64,000 nucleotides of DNA from Candidatus Zipacnadia bacterium. GTDB taxonomy: Bacteria > Armatimonadota > Zipacnadia > Zipacnadales > UBA5352. Both the position numbers and the translations under genes were made by a program. The stretch covers positions 1-64,000 of the forward strand of contig JALGSU010000001.1 in the NCBI GenBank assembly GCA_029821735.1, written 5' to 3'. Within the stretch, counting starts at the first letter, position 1; the number at the start of each line of letters is the position of its first letter. Under the pieces are notes generated by a model. That model saw only the letters and a program-made list of their open reading frames with translations. It was not told where the DNA came from and made no database searches. Positions 43,958 to 53,563 of the stretch are shown one piece after another.

Positions 43958-46900
43958 ATGCGCGACAGATGCTTATTTGGTGTGATCGCTGCGATAGCCG
44001 TGTTCGCGGCTGGCTGCGGGCAGGAACTCGAGCCCCCGTGGGAGGTCCGCACGTACATTGCTCCCGCGACCGATACCACCTTCACCGAGAATATGAGCGT
44101 CGTGCGCAAGGAGTGGGTCTGCCCGGTCTGCGGGTATTCGACGGAGGTCGCGCCCTACAACGTGGGAGGCACGGACTACCAGTTGTGTCCGAACCCGTTT
44201 GGTCTTGGCGCTCACCCCGCCACCGTGATGCGGGAAGCGCCGGTACAGGAGCGCCTGTGCGGGCATGTAGACGCTGGCGCGGGCGACGTGCTGACCGGCC
44301 GACCGTTCCACCCCGGCGAGCCCGACCCGATGGCCGCTGCCGATTGGGACAATGCCACACCACCTTGGGCGGCCCCGACGGCGGCCAACGCTTCGTCGTA
44401 TGTCACTGTCCGCGCTGCCGGCCTCTACTCTGACATGTACGACACTGGCGGCGGGGCTGCTGCGTATCTGATGGACCCCGACGCAAACCCGGCGACCGAT
44501 GAGCGACGGGCGAGATTCCTGGTGATTGAGCCCGGCGCAACGCGTGCGGCGGCCTCAGCGCGAGATCTGACCGAGGTCAGCGACGTCGATAACGTGGCGG
44601 ACGAAACCGAATGGACAATTCACGTCAACCCGTACCGTGTGTCGGATGGCGATGAGTGGTTTGTACGTCAGTATGAAGACAACGACGCGACGGGCGACAC
44701 TGCAGAACTGAGGATTGAGGTCTACAGCAAGCTGTACGGGTCTGACTTCTCGCTTGACTCGACGGCTGACGCGACGGTGGACCTCACGACTTTCGACACT
44801 TTGGCTGGGTGCACTATAGTCACGGACAGTGGCGCGCTGCGGATTGAGTGTCCGCGAATGGTGCCCAACGCAGGCAATGACGCAACATACGTAATGGGCT
44901 TCACCATTGCATCGAACACGCAGACGCTTCCCTGTCCGGAAGAGGTCGACTACGACGACGTGGCTGGCTGCGGCGACCTATACGCGGGGCTGGACGAGCC
45001 GGACCCGGCGACGACGCCCAATACTCCGTTTCCGAGCAAAGAAGCGTGGATGATCCCGACCAGTCCAGGCGGTATCCTCGGCTACGTTGCCACAGAGACT
45101 GGCATGGACGTCGTCGAGAAAGCGACCAACGGCGGCTTCAACACGGATCAGTGCTGGCCCTACCGCATACCTTCGGGCGCGGTGGGGACGGGGACGGTCA
45201 TCGTGCAGTGGGCTGATGGTCTGCCCGGTGCTCTGGAAACGCCGGTTAACAACACTTACTACCGGAATGGCAGCGAGTGGTATTACCACGCTGACCTGTG
45301 GCTTGGGGACGACCCGGCGCATCCAGACATGTATCAGGTGGGGCCACCAGTGCAACTGACCTGGGAGGGTGCGGCAGTCGGCAACGACGACGTTGCACAG
45401 GGCACACCAATCGGCGATAGGGCTCACTACTACATGATCAGCAGCTCGTTCATGGTCACGAGGCCGGACCTGCCGCTGACCGGCGACGACTGGGCGACGA
45501 CTGGCAACGCGATCGAGACCGACACGACTGCGGGCTCCGGCGGGTACACGCGCGTCATCGTGGGCGAGGGCGCAGACCCGACTGTGGCAAACAGCAGCGT
45601 CGCGGGCGTGTACAACCCCGGCGCAAGCACCGCCGAGAGACCGTTCTACGTGGGCAATCGCGTGAGCGAGCCGACGCTGGTTTCGCCACTGTATCAGGGC
45701 GGAAGCGGCGCGCACTTCCGGGATGCAGCTATCTCTGGTGACGCGACCGACCCGTCAGCGGGTGATCCTGATCCGCTCTCGATGTTCGCGCTGCGGTGCA
45801 ATGAGTGTGGTGAGCTGTTCAACTCAACCACCAACACGGACGGCGGTCCATGTCCGAACCCCGGTTGCGGCGGTACGCTGGAGTGGCCGGTGACGCTGGA
45901 GTGGGCTGAGGGCGAGAGCTACCTTGAGTATGCAGCGCTCGAGCCCCTGTTGACATGGTTCGCGGCGGAGAATCGCGGGGTCACGATGCCGGTTGAGGCA
46001 CTGAAGTTCGGCCCTGGCAGCGCGATGGTGGCGAAGGGCGCGAGCGAAGTGCTGCAGACGGTGAGCGTGGACATACCCAAGTACCAACCGCCGTCAGTGC
46101 CTGCGGGCGCGACCGCCGTGGAGAACGATCTGGCCAACGACAACCCGTACACGGGTACGATGGTTGCCTATACGCGGTATGTCGACGATTCAGTGATTGA
46201 TTTCACGGACGACTTTGGAGCCCATGACGCGGCAACGAGCCCGTCCTGGACGCAGTATACGGGTAACATCCCCTACTCGGGTGAGGGCGCGCTGGTGCTG
46301 GAAGACGGGGGCGGCAACGGCACAGGCACGCACACGACGAACCTGTATACAGTCGCCTCAATGCGCTACGAGTGGCGTGCAATGCCGCGCTACACCGCTT
46401 CGGGGCCCGGTCAATCCTACTTCATTCTGGCCGAGGACGATCCCGGGACGCCCGCTCTCGACATCACCGTGGGGAATGAGAGCCGGCCCGACGACGGGAT
46501 ATGGACGCGGTTCACGGGCTACTCAACGCAGCCCGGCGGGGACCTCGCCGGCGCAGGTGGCTGGAGTGTCGAGGTCCGCGAGGGCGGCCTGACCGTTTGG
46601 TCACAGCAGTATCGCGACATCCAGACAGTCGGCACCGGCCTGATCAACACTTCGGACGCCAGCTATGAATTCGCGATCGAGATTGGTCCTGACCTGTATC
46701 CGAAGTTCTACTACCAGGGGCGGCTGCTCGGAACTTCGTCGGCGGCACTCGGGGCCTCAAGCAACTACGCGATCGCTCTGCTGACAACCTCCGGCAACAC
46801 GCTCGTGGACCAGGTGACGGTGCGGACGATCAGTGATCTGCGCGCGCTTGAGATGGACAAGGGCTGGGACACCTACTACGTTTCCCCGAACGATGGCGAG

Positions 46901-49900
46901 AAGATCCCGGCGGCGCTGGCCGAGGCCGTGCGTGCCGGACAGGCCGGGGCAACTGATGCGGCCGTGCCGGGCGCTTACTTCTGCCCGGTTTCGGACATCA
47001 GCTACTCGCGGCTGCTCACCCCCGAGGGCGGGATCTGCGATTTCACCGGCGCCGCGCTTGACGTAGATTCATCGCTGCCTGAATCGATGCTGGCGGCGGA
47101 GGAATTCGACGTGTTCGACCTGCTGGTATCGGTGCTGCGCAAAGCTGATCTCGCATCGGACCAGCGCACAGTGGATTTGGGCTGGGTGGCACCGGGTGTG
47201 CCGTCTAATCAGGCCACGACAACTGTCGGCGCGCTGCGCGCGGGCAGCGTCCCCGAGCCTGCTGACGTTTCCGGCCGCGAGGACCTGACTCTGCGCAACG
47301 AGGGCAACGTTCCGGTGGCGAGCGCGATGCGGTCGGGGCACATGTTCCGGCCGGAGATCGACGCGGCCAACCGCTCCCATGCGCGGTGGGCACAGAGCGT
47401 GCCGAGCACGGTCGGAACGCTGTTCCGCTATCGGCCGGCCGATCCCGTGGACGTGGCCTTTACGGGCGCTGGTCTGGGATTGTTGCGGCAGGAGTCCGAC
47501 GGCGCGGCGGGGATGGACGCGACGGCGCGCCTGCAGGCGGGTGTACGCGCGGCCGGAGGCGATCCGTACGGACCGCGAACGATGCCGGTGCCAATGGGCC
47601 AGCCGGTGGGCAACTACACGGGCGAGATGCTGGTGTTCATCGACCTGAACGCCAACGGCGATCTGGACTTCCTGGACTCGAACGTGGGCCCGACCTCAAC
47701 GTCGCTCACAGCATTCGATCCTGAGGTGGACGAACCGTTCGAGCCAGTTTCGGCCTTCGCTACGCGCATGCGAGTGGTCGAGAGCCGACTGCCTCAGAAC
47801 GACTACTACTCCAAGGACGCAAGCCCGACCGCCATCTATGACGTCAGCCGCGACAGTATGCAGGTATTGTGGACCGGCAACCGACCTTCGGCGGCGGGCG
47901 GAACGCTCGGCGGCGAAGCCGCGGCCGGTGTTACTGCGGCCGACATGCCGTCGCCCACAACAGCCTTCAACGTCCTGTATGCGAACGCCGTCATCAACGG
48001 CGATGCGGCTGCCACGGCGGATTCATACTACCGTGGCTGGCTCTGGGCCTCATCGGCAGGCGTTATCGACGACGCGCGGGTGCTCTCTGACAGCGCGGCT
48101 GGCGTGATGAACACCGCGCCGGCGGCCTACACCGACCCGAACAACAACGCGCGCTGGGCAATGTGGCACAGGCAGACGCTGTCCACCGCCGGCGTGGGTA
48201 CCGAACTGCGCTTCGACACATCAGCGGATACGCAGTGGAGCGGATCGGCAATTGACGAGTTCATCTACGGCACCAGCGGCGCGAAGCAGGGCCTGACAGG
48301 CTTCGTTCGGCAGGGAGCCGCCAACAACCACTGGCTGTTCTGGCACGGTGGCTCGCCGGGAAGCGAGAGCATCCGCTACCGGTGGGACTTCGACCCGACC
48401 AGTGCTTCGATCGACAATAACGAGGCGCCACTCCCGGTCAGCAATGCGGTGGCCCGGAGCGCGCGTGAGGATATCGTCTACGAAGATGTCCTGGAATGCG
48501 TTGCCTGCGGCGCCTGGCAGGACCCCCATGTGTATGAGGCAGGAGACCCCTGTCCCGCCGCCGGTTGCGGCGGCACGCTGGCTGTAGTGGACAGCCACGG
48601 CTATCGCAAGCCGGCGCACTATCCCTTCACCTACGTCAAGCACCCGAGCGTCTTTGAGCGCACCGCCGGTGGCAGACCATTCGTGCACACGTTCTTCTCG
48701 GGTCTGATACGCGCCACCGGCAACGCGGACATCTGCTGGGTGCGGTTCAATGAAGACCGCATGCAGGATCAGGACCTGAACTACGGCAAGGTGGCTTTCC
48801 CGGAGGTCTCTAACAACGACACCTACATGCCGGCGGTTCATTACGCTGCTGGCGTGGCAGACTGGTGGGCAGGCGAACAGATGCGTCCCACGGGCGTGGG
48901 GCGGCAGGTCTTCCAGAGCCGAGGCATTGACTGGATGGTCAGCGAAGACAACGGCGACGACCCGGCCGACGGTGACACGACGAACTTCGCTACAGAGCCT
49001 GACGTGATGCCGCGTGCTCTCGGCGGATATGGCGACCCGGAGCTGTTCGTGGGCGTTGTCACGAACACCGGTGGCGTGCGCAATCCCACGTTGTATCGCG
49101 TCGGGTGGACCCGTGGCACCTACGAGCGCTCTACGGGGACGTACGTGGTTGTCCCGACGCTCATGGAGATCACGCCGACAGGTGACGATGACATCGCGAT
49201 ACCGCCGGGGCATCCGCACGCTGGTCACCTGAACGAGCTACTCGAGCCCAGCACACGGATGACCGTCGACGCCGGCGCGTTTGCGGTGCCGCCGACGGTG
49301 ACACCGGAAGAGTGGCCGTCGGTCAGGCTGCGTATCAGCCCCGCGTCGGGGACGATACAGTGGTCGGCGCCGCTGTTCAATCCGGACAACCCGGCAGACA
49401 CGCGAGCTGTGTTCAACACGGCGTTTGATGCAGACATCCTGGACGTGTTGGTGTATGCGAACTACACGCCCTACATCTACCGGGTCACCACCGATGGGGC
49501 GAACGATGACAGCCCGTCGGCTTTCTACGACCTGGGAGACAGCAGTCGCCTGACGGTCTTCTGGCGTCGGAGCTTCGGCACGACCGACACGCCTCACTTC
49601 GGGCGAGCCGCTTTCATGCACAAGACCTATACGACCGCCCTGCAGGTCGGTCAGCCACCGATGAACCCGGCCACGATTACCATAACGGACCTGACCGACG
49701 GCGGCACAGTGCCTTACGCGGCCGATGGGCCGAACGGGATCATCACGATCACGGACGAAGCCCGTGTCGGGAACCTGCTGCGCATTACTTACGACAGTTT
49801 GGGGCCGGCCGGCACGCAGACGGAAGTGCACCGGGTGGTGGGCTGGAGCACCGAGACGCCTGTGCCGGTGAATGCAGTCGTGTCCGAGGGCGCGCTGCGA

Positions 49901-50128
49901 GTAACGCCCGAGATATACTCGGTGCCCGACGGGCTGGGTGGCGCTGGCGTGGTGGATGTTGTGCGTTACTGGCTCTTCTGGGCCAGTCCGCGCAGCACCT
50001 ATGATATTCGCGAAGCGGGCAGCAATGGGCAGAATGTGAAGCAGTCCGCAGACGTGTATTGTGCGGTTGTAGCGCCCGAATACGGAAGTTTGCTTCGGGA
50101 CGCGGAGGTGCCGCGCACCGGCCCGTAG
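43958..50128 (+). CDS. Giant lipoprotein with three zinc ribbons and a lectin-like domain (about 2056 aa)
   Basis: The lipobox AVFAAGC after a short hydrophobic segment predicts a lipid-anchored outer-surface or periplasmic protein. No full-length family recognised. Zinc-ribbon-like stretches occur at about residues 53-80 (CPVCGYST), 614-642 (CNECGELF...CPNPGCGG) and 1513-1542 (CVACGAWQDP...CPAAGCGG). Residues about 750-965 look like a concanavalin A-type jelly roll (from DFTDDFG to LVDQVTVR). DLNANGDLDFLD near 1228 is a calcium-loop-like motif. Start ATG 43958 follows AGAGG at nine bases. It is the last gene before the pilM promoter, co-oriented with the pilins, so a surface-display or adhesion role is inferred. 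Confidence 0.65.
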   Translation: MRDRCLFGVIAAIAVFAAGCGQELEPPWEVRTYIAPATDTTFTENMSVVRKEWVCPVCGYSTEVAPYNVGGTDYQLCPNPFGLGAHPATVMREAPVQERLCGHVDAGAGDVLTGRPFHPGEPDPMAAADWDNATPPWAAPTAANASSYVTVRAAGLYSDMYDTGGGAAAYLMDPDANPATDERRARFLVIEPGATRAAASARDLTEVSDVDNVADETEWTIHVNPYRVSDGDEWFVRQYEDNDATGDTAELRIEVYSKLYGSDFSLDSTADATVDLTTFDTLAGCTIVTDSGALRIECPRMVPNAGNDATYVMGFTIASNTQTLPCPEEVDYDDVAGCGDLYAGLDEPDPATTPNTPFPSKEAWMIPTSPGGILGYVATETGMDVVEKATNGGFNTDQCWPYRIPSGAVGTGTVIVQWADGLPGALETPVNNTYYRNGSEWYYHADLWLGDDPAHPDMYQVGPPVQLTWEGAAVGNDDVAQGTPIGDRAHYYMISSSFMVTRPDLPLTGDDWATTGNAIETDTTAGSGGYTRVIVGEGADPTVANSSVAGVYNPGASTAERPFYVGNRVSEPTLVSPLYQGGSGAHFRDAAISGDATDPSAGDPDPLSMFALRCNECGELFNSTTNTDGGPCPNPGCGGTLEWPVTLEWAEGESYLEYAALEPLLTWFAAENRGVTMPVEALKFGPGSAMVAKGASEVLQTVSVDIPKYQPPSVPAGATAVENDLANDNPYTGTMVAYTRYVDDSVIDFTDDFGAHDAATSPSWTQYTGNIPYSGEGALVLEDGGGNGTGTHTTNLYTVASMRYEWRAMPRYTASGPGQSYFILAEDDPGTPALDITVGNESRPDDGIWTRFTGYSTQPGGDLAGAGGWSVEVREGGLTVWSQQYRDIQTVGTGLINTSDASYEFAIEIGPDLYPKFYYQGRLLGTSSAALGASSNYAIALLTTSGNTLVDQVTVRTISDLRALEMDKGWDTYYVSPNDGEKIPAALAEAVRAGQAGATDAAVPGAYFCPVSDISYSRLLTPEGGICDFTGAALDVDSSLPESMLAAEEFDVFDLLVSVLRKADLASDQRTVDLGWVAPGVPSNQATTTVGALRAGSVPEPADVSGREDLTLRNEGNVPVASAMRSGHMFRPEIDAANRSHARWAQSVPSTVGTLFRYRPADPVDVAFTGAGLGLLRQESDGAAGMDATARLQAGVRAAGGDPYGPRTMPVPMGQPVGNYTGEMLVFIDLNANGDLDFLDSNVGPTSTSLTAFDPEVDEPFEPVSAFATRMRVVESRLPQNDYYSKDASPTAIYDVSRDSMQVLWTGNRPSAAGGTLGGEAAAGVTAADMPSPTTAFNVLYANAVINGDAAATADSYYRGWLWASSAGVIDDARVLSDSAAGVMNTAPAAYTDPNNNARWAMWHRQTLSTAGVGTELRFDTSADTQWSGSAIDEFIYGTSGAKQGLTGFVRQGAANNHWLFWHGGSPGSESIRYRWDFDPTSASIDNNEAPLPVSNAVARSAREDIVYEDVLECVACGAWQDPHVYEAGDPCPAAGCGGTLAVVDSHGYRKPAHYPFTYVKHPSVFERTAGGRPFVHTFFSGLIRATGNADICWVRFNEDRMQDQDLNYGKVAFPEVSNNDTYMPAVHYAAGVADWWAGEQMRPTGVGRQVFQSRGIDWMVSEDNGDDPADGDTTNFATEPDVMPRALGGYGDPELFVGVVTNTGGVRNPTLYRVGWTRGTYERSTGTYVVVPTLMEITPTGDDDIAIPPGHPHAGHLNELLEPSTRMTVDAGAFAVPPTVTPEEWPSVRLRISPASGTIQWSAPLFNPDNPADTRAVFNTAFDADILDVLVYANYTPYIYRVTTDGANDDSPSAFYDLGDSSRLTVFWRRSFGTTDTPHFGRAAFMHKTYTTALQVGQPPMNPATITITDLTDGGTVPYAADGPNGIITITDEARVGNLLRITYDSLGPAGTQTEVHRVVGWSTETPVPVNAVVSEGALRVTPEIYSVPDGLGGAGVVDVVRYWLFWASPRSTYDIREAGSNGQNVKQSADVYCAVVAPEYGSLLRDAEVPRTGP

Positions 50129-50138
50129 AAATAGCACT

Positions 50139-50187
50139 CAGCTTGGGTTTTTCGGTGATCGGGGGCGGAGACGCAGGAACCAAGCTG
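50139..50187 (+). repeat. Inverted repeat after the giant lipoprotein gene
   Basis: CAGCTTGG (50139-50146) and CCAAGCTG (50180-50187) form an 8-bp stem around a 33-base interior. It lies 11 bases after the stop codon. No T-run follows. It might end or protect the upstream message, or be part of a leader for pilM. Confidence 0.35.
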
Positions 50188-50263
50188 GTCGCGCAATGTT
50201 AAAAGATTTAGGCGCCGCAGGACAGGGCGCGCGCAACGGCGAACAAGCTTCCAGTGGGGTCCC

Positions 50264-50293
50264 TTGACATCAGGGTGCCTCATGTAATACAGT
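50264..50293 (+). promoter_or_regulatory. Predicted promoter of the pilMNOPQ block
   Basis: A perfect TTGACA (50264-50269) is followed after 18 bases by TACAGT (50288-50293), with the AT-rich GTAATA just before it. It lies 79 bases ahead of the pilM ATG and would separate expression of pilMNOPQ from the large upstream operon. Confidence 0.5.
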
Positions 50294-50371
50294 AAGCGCG
50301 AGTCGGGGCGAATCTCTCCCGCGACGCGCTAAAAGCGTGTGATGGGCGTTCGATGGTAGGAGGCGCACTAC

Positions 50372-51727
50372 ATGGCTAAGGGCGCCAGCCACGTCCTAGG
50401 CCTGGACATCGGAACAACTGCCATCAAGGCCACTGAGCTTAAGCTCAGTGGTGGGCAAGTACACCTCGTGGGCCGTCCGGTTGTTTTGCCCACGCCTGAT
50501 GGCGCGGTCCGAGGCGGGGTCGTCGTTGACGCACCGCAGGTAGCGGAAGCGCTGAAGGAGCTCAAATCCGTCTACGGTCTGCGGGTCGGCAAAGTCATCG
50601 CCTCAGTAGGGGGCGATTCTTCAGTGGTGGTGCGCATCACTGAGGTGCCGAAGATGTCCGGCAAGGAACTGGAAGAGGCGGTTGTCTGGGAGCTGGACGA
50701 ACAGACACCGTTCCCCATTGATGAAGTCATCTACGACTACACACCCATAGAGCGCGCGGACGCCGACCCTGAAGCCACTGAGATGGAGTTGCTGCTCGCA
50801 GTGGCGCAGGAAGACATGGTGGACGCGCACGTTGAGGCGATGATGGGTGCGGGTTTGCGCCCGACGAACATCGACGTCGAGCCCTTAGCGATAGGGCGCG
50901 CCCTGATTGACGCGGGCGGCGACGAGATGGCCGATCAGACCATCGTCAACGTACACATAGGGGCAACCACGACACTTATCCTCGTCTTCCGTCAGAGGAC
51001 GCTGGCCTTTGTGAGGATCATCCCGTCCGCGGGAGAGAACCTCACGCAGACGCTTGGCCAGGCTCTCATGCTCGACCCCGAGCATGCCGAACTGGCGAAG
51101 CTGCAGCTTGGCAACGTTGTTGAGGCCGGTTACGACGAGGAAGGCGAAGAGGGCGGCTACGACGACGGCGGAGACATGCTCGCCGGCGAAGAGGAAGATA
51201 GCGGGTTCATGTCGGACTCGGTCTTCGAGCTGTCATCGACTGGTGATGACTCTGCTGCGATGGAGGCGCCGGACGAGGGCGCCACGCATCTGGAGATAGA
51301 GGAAGTCGAGGAGATCGGGGGGCCGCCTGAGGCGGCTGCGGAGGAGGCAGGCAGCTCGGCTCCTGCCAGGCAGTCGGGTGGGTTCGATGCGGACCCAGAC
51401 TTGACTGCGGCCCGGGAACAGGTTGCCGACGCGCTGGTGAACCCGGTCGTCGACATCGCGACGGAAGTCCGGCGATCACTGGACTTCTACCGTCGGCAGC
51501 ACAGGAACGAACCGATTGATCGGATCATCCTCACTGGTGGCACCGCTGCCTTGGAGGGTCTGGTCGACCTTGTTGCGGAGGAAACGGGTGTCGCGACCGA
51601 GGTGGGGAACCCGTTCAAGTATATTGTGGTGGAGGATGACGAGGTGTCGCAGCAGTACCTGCATGAGATAGGGCCGTCATCGGTTGTAGCGGTGGGGCTT
51701 GCCCTGCGGGACATGGTATCGGAGTAA
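50372..51727 (+). CDS. pilM: Type IV pilus assembly protein PilM with acidic insertion
   Basis: Actin-like cytoplasmic protein that binds the N-terminus of PilN and forms a ring at the pilus base. 451 aa, about 100 longer than usual. The opening LGLDIGTTAIKATEL and the phosphate-loop NVHIGATTTLILVF fit the family. After residue 250 there is an unusual acidic, low-complexity insertion up to about residue 340 (Glu, Asp, Gly, Ala rich) before the fold resumes with VVDIATEVRRSLDFYR and ILTGGTAALEGL. Similar PilM proteins lack this. GGAGG lies upstream of the ATG at 50372. First gene of pilMNOPQ. Confidence 0.92.
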   Translation: MAKGASHVLGLDIGTTAIKATELKLSGGQVHLVGRPVVLPTPDGAVRGGVVVDAPQVAEALKELKSVYGLRVGKVIASVGGDSSVVVRITEVPKMSGKELEEAVVWELDEQTPFPIDEVIYDYTPIERADADPEATEMELLLAVAQEDMVDAHVEAMMGAGLRPTNIDVEPLAIGRALIDAGGDEMADQTIVNVHIGATTTLILVFRQRTLAFVRIIPSAGENLTQTLGQALMLDPEHAELAKLQLGNVVEAGYDEEGEEGGYDDGGDMLAGEEEDSGFMSDSVFELSSTGDDSAAMEAPDEGATHLEIEEVEEIGGPPEAAAEEAGSSAPARQSGGFDADPDLTAAREQVADALVNPVVDIATEVRRSLDFYRRQHRNEPIDRIILTGGTAALEGLVDLVAEETGVATEVGNPFKYIVVEDDEVSQQYLHEIGPSSVVAVGLALRDMVSE

Positions 51728-51785
51728 CGACAGGAACTCAGGCAATAGGCAGTAACGCGGCCCGAGCAGATCAGAGGGATCGCCC

Positions 51786-52661
51786 TTGCTGAAAATCGAC
51801 CTGCTCCCGAGACATTTTGCGGTAGCCAGAACCAACAAGATGGTGCTCACTGCCATGATCATCTTGCTGGTGCTGGTGCTTGGCGGCTGGATGGCGGTTA
51901 TCGGCGGTGTGAAGTCAAGCATCACGCGGGTGGAGAAGGAAACTGAGGAGATCGCTCCGACCGCCAAGGAAGCGCGCGATACTCAGGCAGAGGCGGACGC
52001 TAAGCAGAGCGAACTCCAGCCCATTACGGACAAGGTAGAGTTCGTCGCCAAGGCCGATGAGTCCGGCGGGCAATTCTGGGACCGCTTCCACGCAGTCAAC
52101 GAATACATATACAATAAAGCCCAGATCACGAACTTCAGCGTGACGACGGCGGGTCAGGTCAACTTCACGGCAACCGTGGGCGATACTACAGAGTGTGCGC
52201 GTTTCGTGCTGAACCTGATCCGGTGTCCGGCTATCTCGAATGTGGCAGTCTCCGGGCTGCCAGCGGGTGTCTCGATCGAGGGCGCCGGTGGGGCCTCAAT
52301 GAGTTTCAGTCCGATGGGTGGCGGGATGGGGATGGGGGGGCCGGGAATGGATCCCGGCATGGATCCAGGGATGATGGCCCCCGGCATGGAGCCCGGCATG
52401 GACGATCCTGGCATGATGGGTGGCGGCCCGCAGCCAAGCGCGGGGTCGAGTGCGGCAGGTGAGATCGTTTTGAGTGTCACCGCGTCCCTTATGGAAGCGG
52501 TGGAGGAACCCACGCCTCCGGGGATGGGCGGCGGCGGCGCGATGGGGATGGGCGCTATGGGTGGCATGGGGATGGACCCGGGCATGGGCCCAGGCATGGA
52601 TCCGTCGATGGATCCGGGCATGGCTCCCCCGGCAGGTGAAGAGGGTCCACCTCCGGCGTGA
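51786..52661 (+). CDS. pilN: PilN-like protein with Met-Pro-Gly-rich tail
   Basis: Inner-membrane alignment protein that pairs with PilO and binds PilM through a short cytoplasmic tail. 291 aa. TTG start at 51786, supported by GAGGGA upstream and by the conserved opening LKIDLLPRHF, the PilM-binding motif. One membrane segment (about residues 19-40) is followed by a coiled coil and a ferredoxin-like periplasmic domain to about residue 170. From about 175 it continues into a low-complexity tail with repeats of GMDPGM type, broken by one short strand-forming part (EIVLSVTASLMEA). The repeat tail is unlike ordinary PilN. The same repeat appears in the pilP-like gene. Confidence 0.85.
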   Translation: MLKIDLLPRHFAVARTNKMVLTAMIILLVLVLGGWMAVIGGVKSSITRVEKETEEIAPTAKEARDTQAEADAKQSELQPITDKVEFVAKADESGGQFWDRFHAVNEYIYNKAQITNFSVTTAGQVNFTATVGDTTECARFVLNLIRCPAISNVAVSGLPAGVSIEGAGGASMSFSPMGGGMGMGGPGMDPGMDPGMMAPGMEPGMDDPGMMGGGPQPSAGSSAAGEIVLSVTASLMEAVEEPTPPGMGGGGAMGMGAMGGMGMDPGMGPGMDPSMDPGMAPPAGEEGPPPA

Positions 52662-52731
52662 CGCAGTCGGCAGGCCGATGTGTTGAGGAAACAGTTGGCG
52701 CATAAGTCGCAAGACCTGCAGGAGCGGGCCA

Positions 52732-53469
52732 ATGGGTCGGATACCCACCTTCGTGGTCGTCATAATTGGCGTGGTGCTCATCGTCGGGCTGAGCGCACTC
52801 ATGTTCTTTGTCATGCTGAAGCCTCAGCAGGAGGCGCTGGGCGTTGCCCAGAAGAAGCTTGACGAGGAGACGGCGGATGCTGCAAAACTCGAGACTGCGG
52901 AGGCCAATCTCGCCGCTGTTCAGGTGGATTGGCTTGAGAAGCACGCGCAGTTGGACGAACTGATGAAGTCACGCAGCATCCCGATCTCGTTCGCGCATCC
53001 GGCGACGGCGATGGTTGCCCTCTGGTACGAGTACCGAGAGGATCTTGTGCCTCTCATCGAGCGATGGGTCGAGTCATCCGGGTGCACCATAGAGAGCGGG
53101 GCGTCATTCCCGGCTCCGGCAATGACACCGCCGCCCGTGCCAAGCGCTGGCTTCATGCAGATCCCGAGTGGCCAGCCGATCACACTGACGGTTTCGGGTG
53201 ACTTGGAGTCGCTCGAGAGGCTATATAGGTCGCTGGATCAGTTCGAGCGCATTGTGACAGTCGGGCAGCTCGTGATAACCAGTGAGGGCGGGAACCTGCG
53301 GGCGCAGGTCCCCTTCAAGTTCTATCTGCTGGCGGAGGTGCCGGAATCCGCGGCAGCCGCAGCTCCGGAGGACAGCGGCAGTGGCCCGGGGCCGGAAGAC
53401 GGAATGATCGAAGACCCCGGGATGATCATGGACGGGCAGGATGGGGAAGAAGGTCCCCCGCCGGCCTGA
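52732..53469 (+). CDS. pilO: PilO-like pilus alignment protein
   Basis: Partner of PilN in the inner-membrane alignment subcomplex. 245 aa. One membrane segment (about residues 6-29) is followed by a coiled coil (about 33-85) and a ferredoxin-like periplasmic domain with ITLTVSGDLESLERLYRSLDQFERIV, the usual PilO/GspM-like pattern. The end is acidic and low in complexity, closing with GEEGPPPA, the same closing residues as the PilN homologue. ATG 52732. Identification rests on position and architecture, since PilO sequences diverge strongly. Confidence 0.85.
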   Translation: MGRIPTFVVVIIGVVLIVGLSALMFFVMLKPQQEALGVAQKKLDEETADAAKLETAEANLAAVQVDWLEKHAQLDELMKSRSIPISFAHPATAMVALWYEYREDLVPLIERWVESSGCTIESGASFPAPAMTPPPVPSAGFMQIPSGQPITLTVSGDLESLERLYRSLDQFERIVTVGQLVITSEGGNLRAQVPFKFYLLAEVPESAAAAAPEDSGSGPGPEDGMIEDPGMIMDGQDGEEGPPPA

Positions 53470-53563
53470 TCGAGGACGCTTAGATCAACGCTGACAGATG
53501 CTCAGCCTGTTGCCGTTCAGACGAAGAAATCGCACTCGAAGCCCAGTAGAAGGGTCATAGGGC

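Noticed and set aside
50129-50210. GGAGACGCAGGAACC after the giant lipoprotein gene recalled a cyclic-di-GMP (GEMM) riboswitch.
   Set aside because: The essential GGCAAACC half and the GACGCAAAGCC core are absent, and the fold is only a single long-range inverted repeat.
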